Made by a program: the position numbers and the translations under genes
Notes under the pieces: model-generated
Database searches by the model: none
What the model was told of the DNA's origin: nothing
Seen by the model: the letters and a program-made list of their open reading frames with translations, nothing else
Shown here: piece after piece, positions 35,932 to 47,200 of the stretch
Layout of the letters: the number at the start of each line of letters is the position of its first letter
Position numbering within the stretch: position 1 is the first letter of the stretch
Assembly (NCBI GenBank): GCA_963920575.1
Contig: OY986963.1
Span: 2,208,896 to 2,272,895 of the forward strand
Length of the DNA stretch: 64,000 bases
Reading direction: 5' to 3'
From: Narthecium ossifragum
Lineage: Eukaryota > Streptophyta > Magnoliopsida > Dioscoreales > Nartheciaceae

Positions 35932-36233
35932 TTTTGTAACGCACTAATGTGGGATTCACTGGAATCTGCATTAAGAATATGGATATCATAACATGTAGAT
36001 TTTGAATGACATCTATTTTTAATGCAAATTGTGATCTAGAAGAGTCTTATTTGGCTCCGGGAAGCAGCTAGATTATTTATTAACCCTAAAGATTCAACAT
36101 ATTTTAAATATATTAACCCTGAAAGCATTGAAAATTTTCATACAATGCCCCTTCGTCCTCACAGTGTTAACAGAGTCCTGTGAAATGCCTATTTCACCCT
36201 TAGGCTCTACCTTCTTGAGTTTAAGGGTGCGTT
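35932..36233. repeat. upstream block of copy J, duplicate of 34283-34590
   Basis: Second copy of the block described at 34283-34590, starting about 190 bases upstream of the copy J ATG. It ends where the MITE at about 36228 begins. Confidence 0.88.
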
Positions 36234-36343
36234 TGATTTATGAAATCGCATGATGCATGGGATCGTAGGATGCTTGCATCATCTGGTGCATGCGATCAGT
36301 CAGTAGATACACTTGTTTGGTTGTCTTTTGGATCAGCCGATGC

Positions 36344-36402
<59 letters not shown>

Positions 36403-36735
36403 GTTCACAACATTATATGAATAATATATAATATTTTAATATTATATATATTAAAATTTAACTTATTGCATCATTATGTGAATATTATATGAATAATAAT
36501 ATAATATAATATTCACATAATGATACAATAAAGTTAAATTTTAATATATATAATATTAAAATATAATATAATATATTTTAATATGTTCACGGGATGTATA
36601 TGAGATACACCGCACATGGATGCATCGCGTGAAACGACCATTTTGGCGGTTTCATACGATGCATCATTTTAGCCTCAAAATGCATCATATGGTGTATGTT
36701 TCATCTCATACATGAGTCAACCAAACAAAGAATCG
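36228..36735. mobile_element. MITE with a long AT hairpin core
   Basis: The outer ends GGGTGCGTTTGATTTATGAA and GAGTCAACCAAAC are weakly inverted, in the style of elements ending GTTTGGTT. Inside there is a TA run (about 36351-36400) and then an almost perfect inverted repeat of about 58 bases (36431-36488 and 36506-36564) with a 17-base loop. GATGCATC motifs repeat on both sides. No coding capacity. Confidence 0.6.
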
Positions 36736-36803
36736 TCCACTCAGGGTGCACACGAGCGATGCACCCTGATTCAAGCAATTATGTGACTCATCCTATAAAT
36801 TGC

Positions 36804-37500
36804 CCCCCTAGTTATTTAGTCTGCCAACTATGTACATGAGGATGCTGAAGTTTTATGTTGCTTATGCTATGTGGCAGATTTGGAAAGATCGCAATTGTGT
36901 TATTTTTGTAAGGAAGGGAGAATCAGCGAAGAAGGTTACGATGAAGGCCTACAGATTAGCTAAAGAATTCTTGAACAAAGAGGTGGTTCACACTGATGCT
37001 ATAAACAGAGGACAGGCAAGACTGCTGCAGGTGGATGCATCCTTCGATCAAGGGAAGTATCGGGCTACTGTTGGAACAGTGGAAATGAAGGGTGATGAGG
37101 CAATCTGGGCGATGGGAATGCCAATTGATGCAGACTCTGTCTTGCACGCTGAGTTGAAGGCTATTTATTATGGGATTAGCTGGGCTAAGGAGAATGGCAT
37201 CACCCAGTTACTGGTTGAGTCAGATTCGAAGATGGCGGTGGAGTTATTGCAAATTCGGATGATCTGGGCGCATCATGTAGAATTAGTTCTACGCGAAATA
37301 TGGGGAGTTGGGATATAATTTGAGAGCTTGGTTTTTGTGTACATCCCTAGGCAAGACAATTGTAAGGCGGATGAGGTTGCCCGTTGGTGTCGCCGCTCGC
37401 AAGTGCCTCTATATTGGACCTTGGAGGACAACATCACCGCCCTAGATAGTATCTTGTAGGTCTTATTAGCCTTGGTAGCTCAACTCATCAAACAAAAAAC
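36804..37500 (+). mobile_element. LINE 3' fragment with RNase H domain
   Basis: The frame 36830-37318 encodes the end of a LINE ORF2: WQIWKDRNCVIF, then an RNase H domain with LLQVDASFDQG, LHAELKAIYYGI and VESDSKMAVELL (catalytic D, E and D). After an in-frame TAA it continues FESLVFVYIPRQDNCKADEVARW to 37459. The 3' end AGCTCAACTCATCAAACAAAAAAC matches the other LINE fragments in the window. Flanking 24-base segments at 36780-36803 and 37501-37524 differ at two positions and look like a long target duplication. Confidence 0.82.
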
Positions 37501-37686
37501 TATGTAACTCATCCTATTAATTGCTGAGAAATTTTCATGAATTTTTACTTTTAATGATATAAAGATCAATCATAGCATTGAATTTAAAGAATATAAGGCA
37601 ATTATGTGAAAGTTTTTCATTTTCTTCTCAACAGAATTGATGGTAGTGGTTTAATTGACTGCGTCTATTTGAAATATTTTGAAATT

Positions 37687-39341
37687 GGGATTTTTGCATT
37701 CCGGTACCATGTACTTTCCCGGGAATGCACTTTGGTACCATGCAATTTGGGATTTGCAATTTGATACCACCAAGTTAGAAATGAAATAAAATGTGATGCC
37801 AACCCCTAACTCCGTTACTCTAATTTGACGGGAAACCGCTCACGTACGCGCATGCGAGCGGTTTTGCACCCGTTTCCTGGTTTTTCTCCTGTTTCCCAGC
37901 TGTATCAAAACAATACTCACGCCATGCTGGGATTCTCCTCCGGTGACCCGTCTCAGGGCGAGAGCAATGGGCTCGGAGGAGGAAGGGGTGCGAGGGGGAC
38001 AACAGCCAGGATTGCGGTATAGAAAAGTAAAGAGAAAGGAGCCGGCGAAATAGAAAAGCAGAGAGAGGGACGCTCGAGAGGGGAAACCCATCGACGCCGA
38101 CCAAGGAGGAAGCCGTCGGCCTCCTTGATCCAGTCGAGGAGACCACCGTCGTCGTCCAGCTCGAGGAACCTGTCACCGTCGTTGTCTCCCTTGATCCAGC
38201 CCAAGGAGCTCGCCGTCGCCCCTATTCCGACCCAAGAAAGATTCCAAAAGCTTCGTCGCCGTCTTCTCTGATCCAGCCGAAGGAGTGGTCGTCGTCGCCG
38301 CTGCCCAACCAGAGAAACCCATCGTCGTCGTCTTCCTCTGTTCCAGCCGGAGGAACCCAAAGGAGCTTGTCGTCCAGCCAGAGGAGCTCGTCGCAGAAAC
38401 CTGTCGTCGTCTTCCTCTGTTCCAGCCGGCGGAACCCAAAGAAACAAGGAGACCGTCGTCTTCCTCTGTTCCAACCAGCGGAACCCAAAGAAAAAAGGAG
38501 CCCGTCGTCGTCTTCCCCTGTTCCAGCCATCGGAACCCAAAGAAACGAGGAACCCAAAGAAATAAGGAGGCCGTCGTCGTCCTCTGTTCCAGCCGGCGGA
38601 ACCCAAAGAAACTCGCCGCTCAGCCCAAGGAAGGAGCCCCGTCACCTTCTTCAAGCTCGTCGCCGTCCGTTGGTCCAGCGGGAGGACTCGTCCTCATCGT
38701 CCTCGACTCACTCGTGAAGAGGCTTGCGTGCATGCCCTCGCTGTCTTGCATTGGAGCTTTGTCGGTAGGGGAGGACCTGGTCTGGAAATGAAGCATCGGA
38801 GTGGAGGGCACTGTCTCTGACTGCAGTCGCGGCGTAGACGGGCAGCTACCGACACCGGAGAAGGTGCTTCCTAACTTGGAGAAGCTCTTTGGCTCTGCTT
38901 CTCCGCTGTCACAGAAGTAGCGCCGTCGCTGCCCTTGTCCTAACTTGGAGAAGCTCTTTGGCTAGGTGGCGACGGGGGCCACATCGTCTCCGGGGTGGTA
39001 GCGGTGAGGCCGCACGGGCGGCGGCTTGGAGGCTGGCATCGATGTGGAGCTCCGATGAGGAGCGAGGACGAGGGAGAGAAAAACCAGAGGAGAGAGGAGA
39101 GAGAGAGGGAAGAAGATAGTGACGTGTAGCACGAGATCGATGACACGTGGCTATTTTAGTTGATGGTAGTCACGTGCGTGTCACGTGACCAGTTTACCGT
39201 CCGCCTATGTAACGCCGTTGGGGTGCTTGGATCAATTTACCATGGTATTATAACTAGGTGGTATCAAATTGCAAATCCCAAACTGCATGGTACCAAAGTG
39301 CATTTCCGGGAAAGTACATGATACCGAAATGCAAATATCCC
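37687..39341. mobile_element. non-autonomous Mutator-like element (MULE) upstream of TGD4
   Basis: TTTGAAATT stands immediately outside both ends (37678-37686 and 39342-39350), a perfect 9-base target duplication. The ends are long inverted repeats: GGGATTTTTGCATTCCGGTA on the left matches the complement of the right end, GGGATATTTGCATTTCGGTA. Similarity continues for about 90 bases with few mismatches. No transposase is present. The GC-rich interior (about 37950-38720) carries at least five copies of a unit of about 50 bases containing CCTCTGTTCCAGCC and GGAACCCAAAG. These create long open frames on both strands (for example 37953-38654 on minus, rich in GWNRGRRR) that look repeat-derived. 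A further duplication, AACTTGGAGAAGCTCTTTGGC, occurs at about 38874 and 38941. Confidence 0.9.
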
Positions 39342-39578
39342 TTTGAAATTAAACATACCCCCGTACCCGTCTTAAACCCGCACTAGCCACTAGCACCCTG
39401 CTCGAACCCGTTAAGTTTACTATAGATATAATCGGATCGGGTTTTCCTGTTACCGGGTCATCGGACTTTACACTTGAAAGCCTCGCTAAAACCTCGAGAA
39501 GAGGATAAAAGATCCGTTTAGAGAGAGAGAGACGAAGGCAGACGGATAAAGGCGAGGGGGGGAGCTAAGGCGGAGACG

Positions 39579-42500
39579 ATGGCGAGCCTAAGAGTGGCGA
39601 TGGACGCGGCGTTCTGGGACCTGGACGTGGCGACCCCCCAGGCGTTGGATGGCGTGGCGCGGAGCGTGCCGGAGGAGCCGGCGCCGCTGGGCCTCGCTCG
39701 CGCCAGCCGCACTGTCCGGCCTCAGCAGCTCTCCTTCCTCTTCAACGCCTTCCCGCTTGGACTCATCCCGTCGCTCGCGCCGTCTCCCGAGAAGGAGCTC
39801 GGCTCCTTCTCCGTCCAGTCCTTCCTCCGCGGCCCTTCCTCTGCCAATTGGTGCGTACTCCCATAGAGCTCTGAGTCGATTCTCGGGCTATCCGTTTTGG
39901 GGAGTTGGATATTTAGCTGAGAATTTGGTTTTGTACGTGGCTATAGTTAAATGCGTGGCTCATTTCGGTTGATTCGAGTGCTTGCGTGGTATCTTCTTCT
40001 CGGTTGGGATGGCATGGGATTTTGGGTATCTGTTTGGTGGCTTGTGAGTGTGGTGGCACTGCGTGGAATATGTTGGCGAGGGGTTTCATTTCTTTTATTT
40101 AACCGAAGCTTGGATTTTTTATGCTTAAATTTCTGGTCTTTTGAGGTTTTTGTTGGTGGATTGTTGACGGCTTACCGTTTGCCGAAATGCGTTGGTGATA
40201 ATTTCCTTTGAAAGTAAAGATTGTACCTTTAGAAATTGCGATGCTTCAATGTTAATTTCTTTGGTCTTTATTTGTTGGTCTCGTGTCTCTTGGGAAAGCA
40301 CGAAATTGCTAGGTGGAATTTGGTCTCTCTTTGCTGCGTAGATGCTTGTACTTTCCCCCCGTAAATGTTGTTTTCTTCTCAATATGGAACTACTCTCCTG
40401 AAATAATTCAGTAAATTTTTGGTAATAGGTGGACGGGATTAGTTTGGCAGTTTCGCCCAAGAAAATTAATATCGGGTATCAAAGGAGAAATTGCAGGTGG
40501 TGATGAGATAGAGCTGCCTGCATTTAAAGACATAGCAAAACATTTTTTGGATAAGTCGTTGTATGCTATTGGTCTGTTCTCACAGTTTTCTCTGACCCCT
40601 GATACGTCTTTGATGCTGAACTTTGAAAAACATGGAAACAAGAAGGATCGCCGATCAAAAGCAATGCTCTTTCACAAGGTATACTGAGTTAGAATGTATT
40701 GAGTTGTTGCTTATGCTTGTCTTCATGTTATCTAAGTTAACATGGACTAACTAGTTTTCCTCATCTTTTGAATCGCCACTTCAATTTTGTATTCCTAACA
40801 AGATTCTTGAATGTTATACTAATTTGTGGTAAATCAAAATTTTGGATTCTTGATGCTTCATCTACTTGGTTTCTTCAGATAAATTATGATCGTGCATTAG
40901 CATCCTTTCAGTTGTAGCATCGATACTTAAGTCTGATGTGGTATGCAGCTTCCTAATCATGATATCACCCTTCAAGCAGCTTGGCCTGAATTATTTGTGG
41001 ACAGTAATGGAAAGTATTGGGATGTACCATCTTCAATATCACTAGATTTGGCATCTCTGGTTTCTGATTCAGGATTTCGGTATCGGTTTGGTTTACACAA
41101 GAACAGTGGGAATGCTGAAGCTCGTCATTCCTCGTCCAGTGAGATTCCCTTATCTCTAACACCTGGAGTATGTGCAAAAGGTGCTTTCTCATATGAGAAG
41201 AGCAGGGACTTTTGGAGAGACAAAGTGAAAAAAAGTACCAGAACGAGGAGAATAGATAAGGAACCTGCTTGGTTGTCTTCTTATGATGTACGCCTTCAAG
41301 AACCTCATTCAACGATATCAGGAATTATTGGTAGGACGCTTTTGCTGAATTTTCTCCAATTAAACTTGTCCCGTAATATTGTTGCTCTTGGATTGTTTGT
41401 TGCAAGAATCTAGCCATAGCTGTTAAGTGCAATCCATTCTACTTTCATGTAGTAAAACAGTTGCTAAGCATCATTTATTATGTCACATTCAAAACACGTC
41501 ATGTTAGAAGAACTTAGTCCTGTTAAGCTGAAAATAGCTCAATATGGTGAGTTTAGCTCACTTAACTGCATGAAGTTCTGTCCACCGGCTCCTGTGATGG
41601 AAAAGTTCTTCAATAGCAAACAAGGAGCTGCTTCTTTTTTTATGCTAACTCCCTTGTTTCTCTTTTTCACAAAAGCTGCCCTTAACCTGTACCAACTTAT
41701 TCGACACTGATACAGTTTTTGGATGGATGATTCTCCACCGGACTAAATTCTGTTTCAGGAAGAACGTGAAGTTTAAGCTTCTTCTTAATGTGGTAGTCTT
41801 GGATGCTTTGCAAACATGGAATAACCCGATTTTTTTAATAAGAGAACTTTTGATCCATCATCTGCTTATTGACTGGTACTTTTTTTATTATTGAGCTTAG
41901 ATAATATTGCAATTATTTTGTCTAACTAAAGCAGTAATCATTTTCTGCATCAAACTTGTCTGTACGGTATGGTTGTGAAATGCACAATGTCCAGGATTCT
42001 TTTGCCTGAGGAAACTTGGTTGTTAACACTACATATTTCTGAGGTCTACTCATGTTAACTTGTTTTGACTTTGGACCGATAATCTTAAGTTAATTTTGTT
42101 TCTGAATGTCAATCCTCAACTGCATTTCATTTATCAGGTGGTACATGCATGGCATGCTTTGGAAAATATGATAGCATCAATGCTAGTCTGAAAGCCGAAA
42201 AAGAGGAGGAGAAAAAGGATTCTGATGTTGGTTCAAGTATGAAAAAGAGGTGCCAGTTTAGTGCGGATTTGTTTGGCTCACTATGCTATACACTTCAGCA
42301 TGGGAAATTCAAAAAGGATTTTAATGATCTTACTAGAATAGATGTTCGCTTAGACATCACCTCAGCGACATCATTTATCAAGGGTGTCGGAAATCTAATA
42401 TCTGGCACATCTGGAGGCGTAGCCGAAGGGAAAGTGAATCCTCTTGCCTCCCCACGACTTAATATGATCCTTCAGCAGCAGGTAGATCTTTTTGTTCTAG

Positions 42501-43015
42501 TTATTTTAATCTTCCTTACGACATCTTTGCAGCTATCTCATCAACGAGCTTTATCCTTTCTTTGGTATCTGGCTTCAAAACGTGGCATCACACCTTGTGC
42601 TTTTCAAAATATTCTATAATAATTAGGTTCTTGAAAATTCATTCAAGAAATGAATGCGAATCTGCTATTCAAATGAAATGCTAATCTTAACAGAGACAAA
42701 CAGCAAAGAAGGCGTCGTGAAACTGGCTCAATGTGTTGTGATTTTTACTGTGGTTGGTGAAACTTTTGTTAGTAAGTCGCTGTACTAAATTAATGTTCGA
42801 CTAACTATGTATTGCAGGTGGCAGGGCCCATAGTTTTTAGAGTGGATTCGAGGTTTTTACCCAATTCCCCTTCTGGCAAGGTCATTCCTCATCTCGAAGA
42901 TGTTATATATGGCATGAGTTACTCTCTTAGGTTGCTACAATCTGGAAAAATATTGGCTTGGTATTCGCCCAAGAGGAAAGAGGCAATGGTTGAGCTTCGC
43001 CTCTATGAATTTTAA
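39579..43015 (+). CDS. TGD4: TGD4-type chloroplast outer-envelope lipid transfer protein
   Basis: Five exons: 39579-39850, 40429-40678, 40949-41330, 42138-42481 and 42818-43015. They give 1446 bases and 481 aa, with GT-AG junctions in phase. Diagnostic segments: FWDLDVATPQALDGVARSVP, EEPAPLGLARASRTVRPQQL, WQFRPRKLISGIKGE, AAWPELFVDSNGKYWDVP, SGIIGGTCMACFGKYDS, GKFKKDFNDLTRIDVRLD and the ending AWYSPKRKEAMVELRLYEF. TGD4 is a beta-barrel protein of the plastid outer envelope that binds phosphatidic acid and is needed for ER-to-plastid lipid transfer with the TGD1-2-3 transporter. The first exon is strongly GC-rich. A Mutator-like element ends 238 bases before the ATG and may overlap the promoter. 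Confidence 0.95.
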
Positions 43016-44219
43016 TGAAACATGGAAAGATATGGAGACAGCCATTATTTTTTGGTTCATAATTAAAGACAGTAGTCTTGAACTTGTATCGGAATCTGAG
43101 GCTGTACTGATTTGCGTTTCTACTGTTTGCAAGTTAGGATTTGTAGAATTACAGTGGGAACGATTTTAGTGCTGTAAGAGAACAAAACGCATTAATTTTC
43201 CTGTAGCCTCATTTGTTTCATTTTGAAGTCTTTGTTTAGCCTATATGCCCATTTAATGTGGGATTGTAGCCTTGTTAGGCTTGACTGATCAAAAAAGCCT
43301 ATATGCTGTAATATTTCTGCGATTTTTGCATGCAATTATCTTGTAGAAACAGTATCTGATTGAACGTGGAAAGGCCTCTAATAGCATAGTTGTCGGCGTC
43401 ATAATTTGTCTAGCCATTTGGTTTTGTTAGACAGTTGCAGTTCGGCATCCTGTAGCTATGTAAATGAATGAGTCAATATCCCTAGCAAAATAATCCAATT
43501 TATCGAAAGAGGAGAGTAGAATGGTCAAAAAATATAATATTATTTAATTGTAGTACGGTCAGGCAAATGTAGAATACATCTCATCGACTCCATTGGTTTT
43601 TCTTAGCCGGGCTTATCTGTTCACCAAAAAGGAACGAAAAAAAACAGACTCCATTGGTTTCAGGTCGGTTTTTGGAGATCAATAGTTGTCCAAACCCAAA
43701 AAGTTACAGGAGTTTTGGATCAAACAAATTTCACTATTGTCAAAGGAAGACTAGAATTCTGAAACATCATAGCACATTTATCAAGTGAAGAATTTTAAAT
43801 AATTTAACCATAAGACACTGGCATTGATCATCAAACCGAATCTAGTAGTCCATCCCAAAACACCTCCACTTTCCCCCATGTATATTAACCTAGAAACCAT
43901 TTTCGTCGAGCCCGAAAGCTATAAGTTCCCTAAAGTTCCCGATGGAAGAGCAACCTTCCAAACAGAATGAATGTATCCTGTCATGAACTTAATAACATCA
44001 GTCTGCCGTGCTCTCTGTACTCATTCACCCCCCCAAGATGAAACTGATCTCTCAGTGATCACTGCATCGAACTTAAATACATGTTTACGTGAGAACCTAC
44101 AGTCCCACAGCACAAAAATCATCGAGCAGTTAGACCAAACTGGATTGGATCTTACTTCTTCTCTGCTCACCAACAGTGAAGGGGCTTGCCTTCTAATTTC
44201 ACAAGTATGCTATTGGAAA
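43016..44219. other. convergent 3' region of TGD4 and RPN1
   Basis: Holds the two 3' untranslated regions. A plus-strand frame at 43971-44300 overlaps the last RPN1 exon on the other strand and shows no family features. No transposon was recognised. Confidence 0.6.
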
Positions 44220-47200
44220 TTACGATTCCTGATAGTCTGGATTTTCTTTCAAGATAACAAATCCTTCAAGTGTCGGTGTGAGTGGAATATATCTGCATAA
44301 AAAGAAAGAATAAAAAATTTAGTTTTGGGATGAGCAATAAATCGGACAGAAGAATGAGTACATAGATTATGGCACGTATCAAGGAGTCCTGGTATATATG
44401 CCGTACTTTTCTGTGGCAAGTTCAGCTCTCTCCCCTGCTGCAAGTAGAACAGGCGTGGAATGAGTCTGAAACCCAGTGATGGTTTTTGGACGTCCAGCTT
44501 GTCCCACTACATCGACAGCCTGACCAACCCTTACAGGAACAGAGAGAGGCTTCAGGTTCTCATCAACAGTCATCAGCATCCTTGGCTGCAATGATCAAGA
44601 AATTGAACAGGATTTTATTTAAACTATGAAAACTCCTTAATGGACAAATTATGACCACAAAACAATTTTAGGCAGATCTGTAAGTATGAATGGGGACCTG
44701 CATAGCCAAGACAAGGATGTAAAGCAAGTAATGATATTTCCCCAGGATGATGGATTTCATGTCCAGACATGCATGCAGCACGGTGACTAATCCAGCAAGT
44801 GCAGTTCTGTCAATGGCAGGCATCCAAAAGTGAGAACAATGCTCTATACAAAAACAGGATCAAACTCTAAACATCCAAAAGAAAATGCTCACGGTGATAG
44901 GAGGAAACGGTCAGAATGGTACGGAGAAAGTGTTAATAGCCCCTTTCCAAGGTGTACAAGACCTTGAGCAATTCTTACCTGCATATAAATATTCTAACAT
45001 TTAAGTTATTTTAAGGACGGAAATTGCTAGATGAAGAACACTATAGATGTTAATGATGTGCTCACGCAAAAGAGGTGGCCAGCTTCTTTGTAGTAATAAC
45101 TCGAAAGGTTTCGAAGCATGCCAGCTATTCGCGCATTGTTGGTGCCAGCGCCTATCAAGCCCAATGAGATTATGGCAGCCTGCAGAACACCAGTTAGGTT
45201 GAAGAATCATAACATAATGAACTTATCAGGATTCCAATAAGAGCATACCATAGACACTTCCCCATCTGTGTCGTGACTGAGTCTGCTTAGCGTGTCCATG
45301 ACGTTTACCTGATCAAGCAAAAATAACAACAAACAAGTTTTGGTGAGATCCAGATATTTATGACCATGCAGCATTTAAATTTGCAGTATAGATGCTGATT
45401 TGGAGGAAAAGATGCCCTAGATCAAGTTGACGAAATGAAAACACAAAGAATAGTCAACAGACAAGGTTTCTGAAACAAAAGATCGGAGTTTGCCAACTTT
45501 GTCAATGCAACAAAAAGTTGATAGATAAGAGTTAATTAAAGCAAAAAAGATTCGACTTATAACAGAAGGAAAGAAGTACCTTTGGATTCGATATGCAGAG
45601 CATACCAAGGGCCAGAGGCACCGCACGTCTGATGTTCTGCTCTCCATACTGTAAAAGATGTTCCAATGAACGGATAGCCATATCAAGACCCAATTCCTCG
45701 GCCATTGAGACAAGGGCAATTCCAAGCACAGCAGGACCCTGATGGGTCTCACTTTTGTCGAGATGTTTAGTACAATAACCCAAAAGCTTCTGGACCTGCA
45801 TCAAGGACATTTTAAGATTAGTTTAAACTTTTAACACACAACATTGTTGAGAAGATGGTAGGATCAACTACAATAAAAATGTTAACAGGAAAGAAGTGAG
45901 ACCTTCAACACATTCCCAGTTCCCGCATATGCCAATGACAAGAGTGTGACATCACAATATTTCCTGATTTTCTCATTAAATGTTTTAGATACCTCTGTTG
46001 TGGCCTCCACGGCTTCCTGTTAAATATCCAAGCTTCAGTAGAATAATATGAATACACTAGCTGCATGAAGCATCAAGCAAAGCACTTCTATGAATATTAA
46101 AGAATTGATGAATTTTGCACTCAACCAGGTAGCCAACTGGCTGGGACTTGATAAGGAAAAGAATTGGAACATGCTACAATGAAGGCAGAGAGTAAAAGAT
46201 GAAACTAAATAAGCTTCATCAGACATTCAAATATCATGGATAAGCATATAATCAGAAATGAAAAAACAGCTTTTACTCAAAGGAAGAGCCAAGAGAACAT
46301 AATGCGATAAACCAGATTACAATACATATTTCTTGCAAAATACATAATAAGCATGTACCAAATCATTCAGCAGGAAAGACATCACTGGCAAGTCAATACT
46401 AGTGACAATACACACATCACCAAAGAAAATAAGAAAACAATAAGAAAAAAAATAAGAAAAAAATAAGAAAAAAAATAAGAAGAAAATAATCAAAGGATAA
46501 GTTTGTTTTGTTACCTGCTTTCCCATGTATAGAAGGCCAAGTGCTACAGGGAGCAGACGAGTAAGGGGATCACTCAGCTCAGCTTCACTGCGGTCCATTA
46601 AGGCAAAAATGATAGACTGAGCAATCTCTTCATTACAGGAGCCAACATACACTAGCCCCAAGGTTATGGCAGTAAATACGAGAACCTCAAGAGGAGTCTT
46701 TGGGCCTCCCAATATCAGGGATAGACGAATTCTAAGCTGGTGGTGTGGAGGAGAAGTCAGTATCAGTAAATAACATATCCTCAAGAGCTGAATATGAATT
46801 CTGATAGTATCACCTCATCTTTATGTGAACCAGCATATGCAATGCCAAGGCCCAAAATGGCTCCTATTCGGAGTATCGTATCATCTTTGCTGATGAAGTC
46901 TATTAGAAGTGCCATTGCCTAGGATAACAAAGAATTTAAGGTTTGGAAAATCTTTTTGATACCGACGAGCAATCAGATAAGGAAAGGAAATGCATACGGG
47001 GTCACAATCGTTTTTTATGCCACAGTTAACAATTCCGACACCTAACAAAGCACCAGCAACAACATGGTTGTCGTTGCTGTGCAGATACTTGTCGATTTGC
47101 GCCAGCCCAGAGTCCACATCCCACAAGAGAATCATCCCCTGATACCAGAAATCAAGGTATCATCACTATGAGGAAGAAATTCATGATCCAACACCACAAT

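Noticed and set aside
37953..38791. Long overlapping frames on both strands (233 and 168 codons) inside the Mutator-like element
   Set aside because: They are products of a GC-rich minisatellite of about 50 bases; no conserved domain and the same repeat is open in several frames.
43971..44300. 109-codon plus-strand frame
   Set aside because: It overlaps the last RPN1 coding exon on the opposite strand and the RPN1 3' UTR; a shadow.
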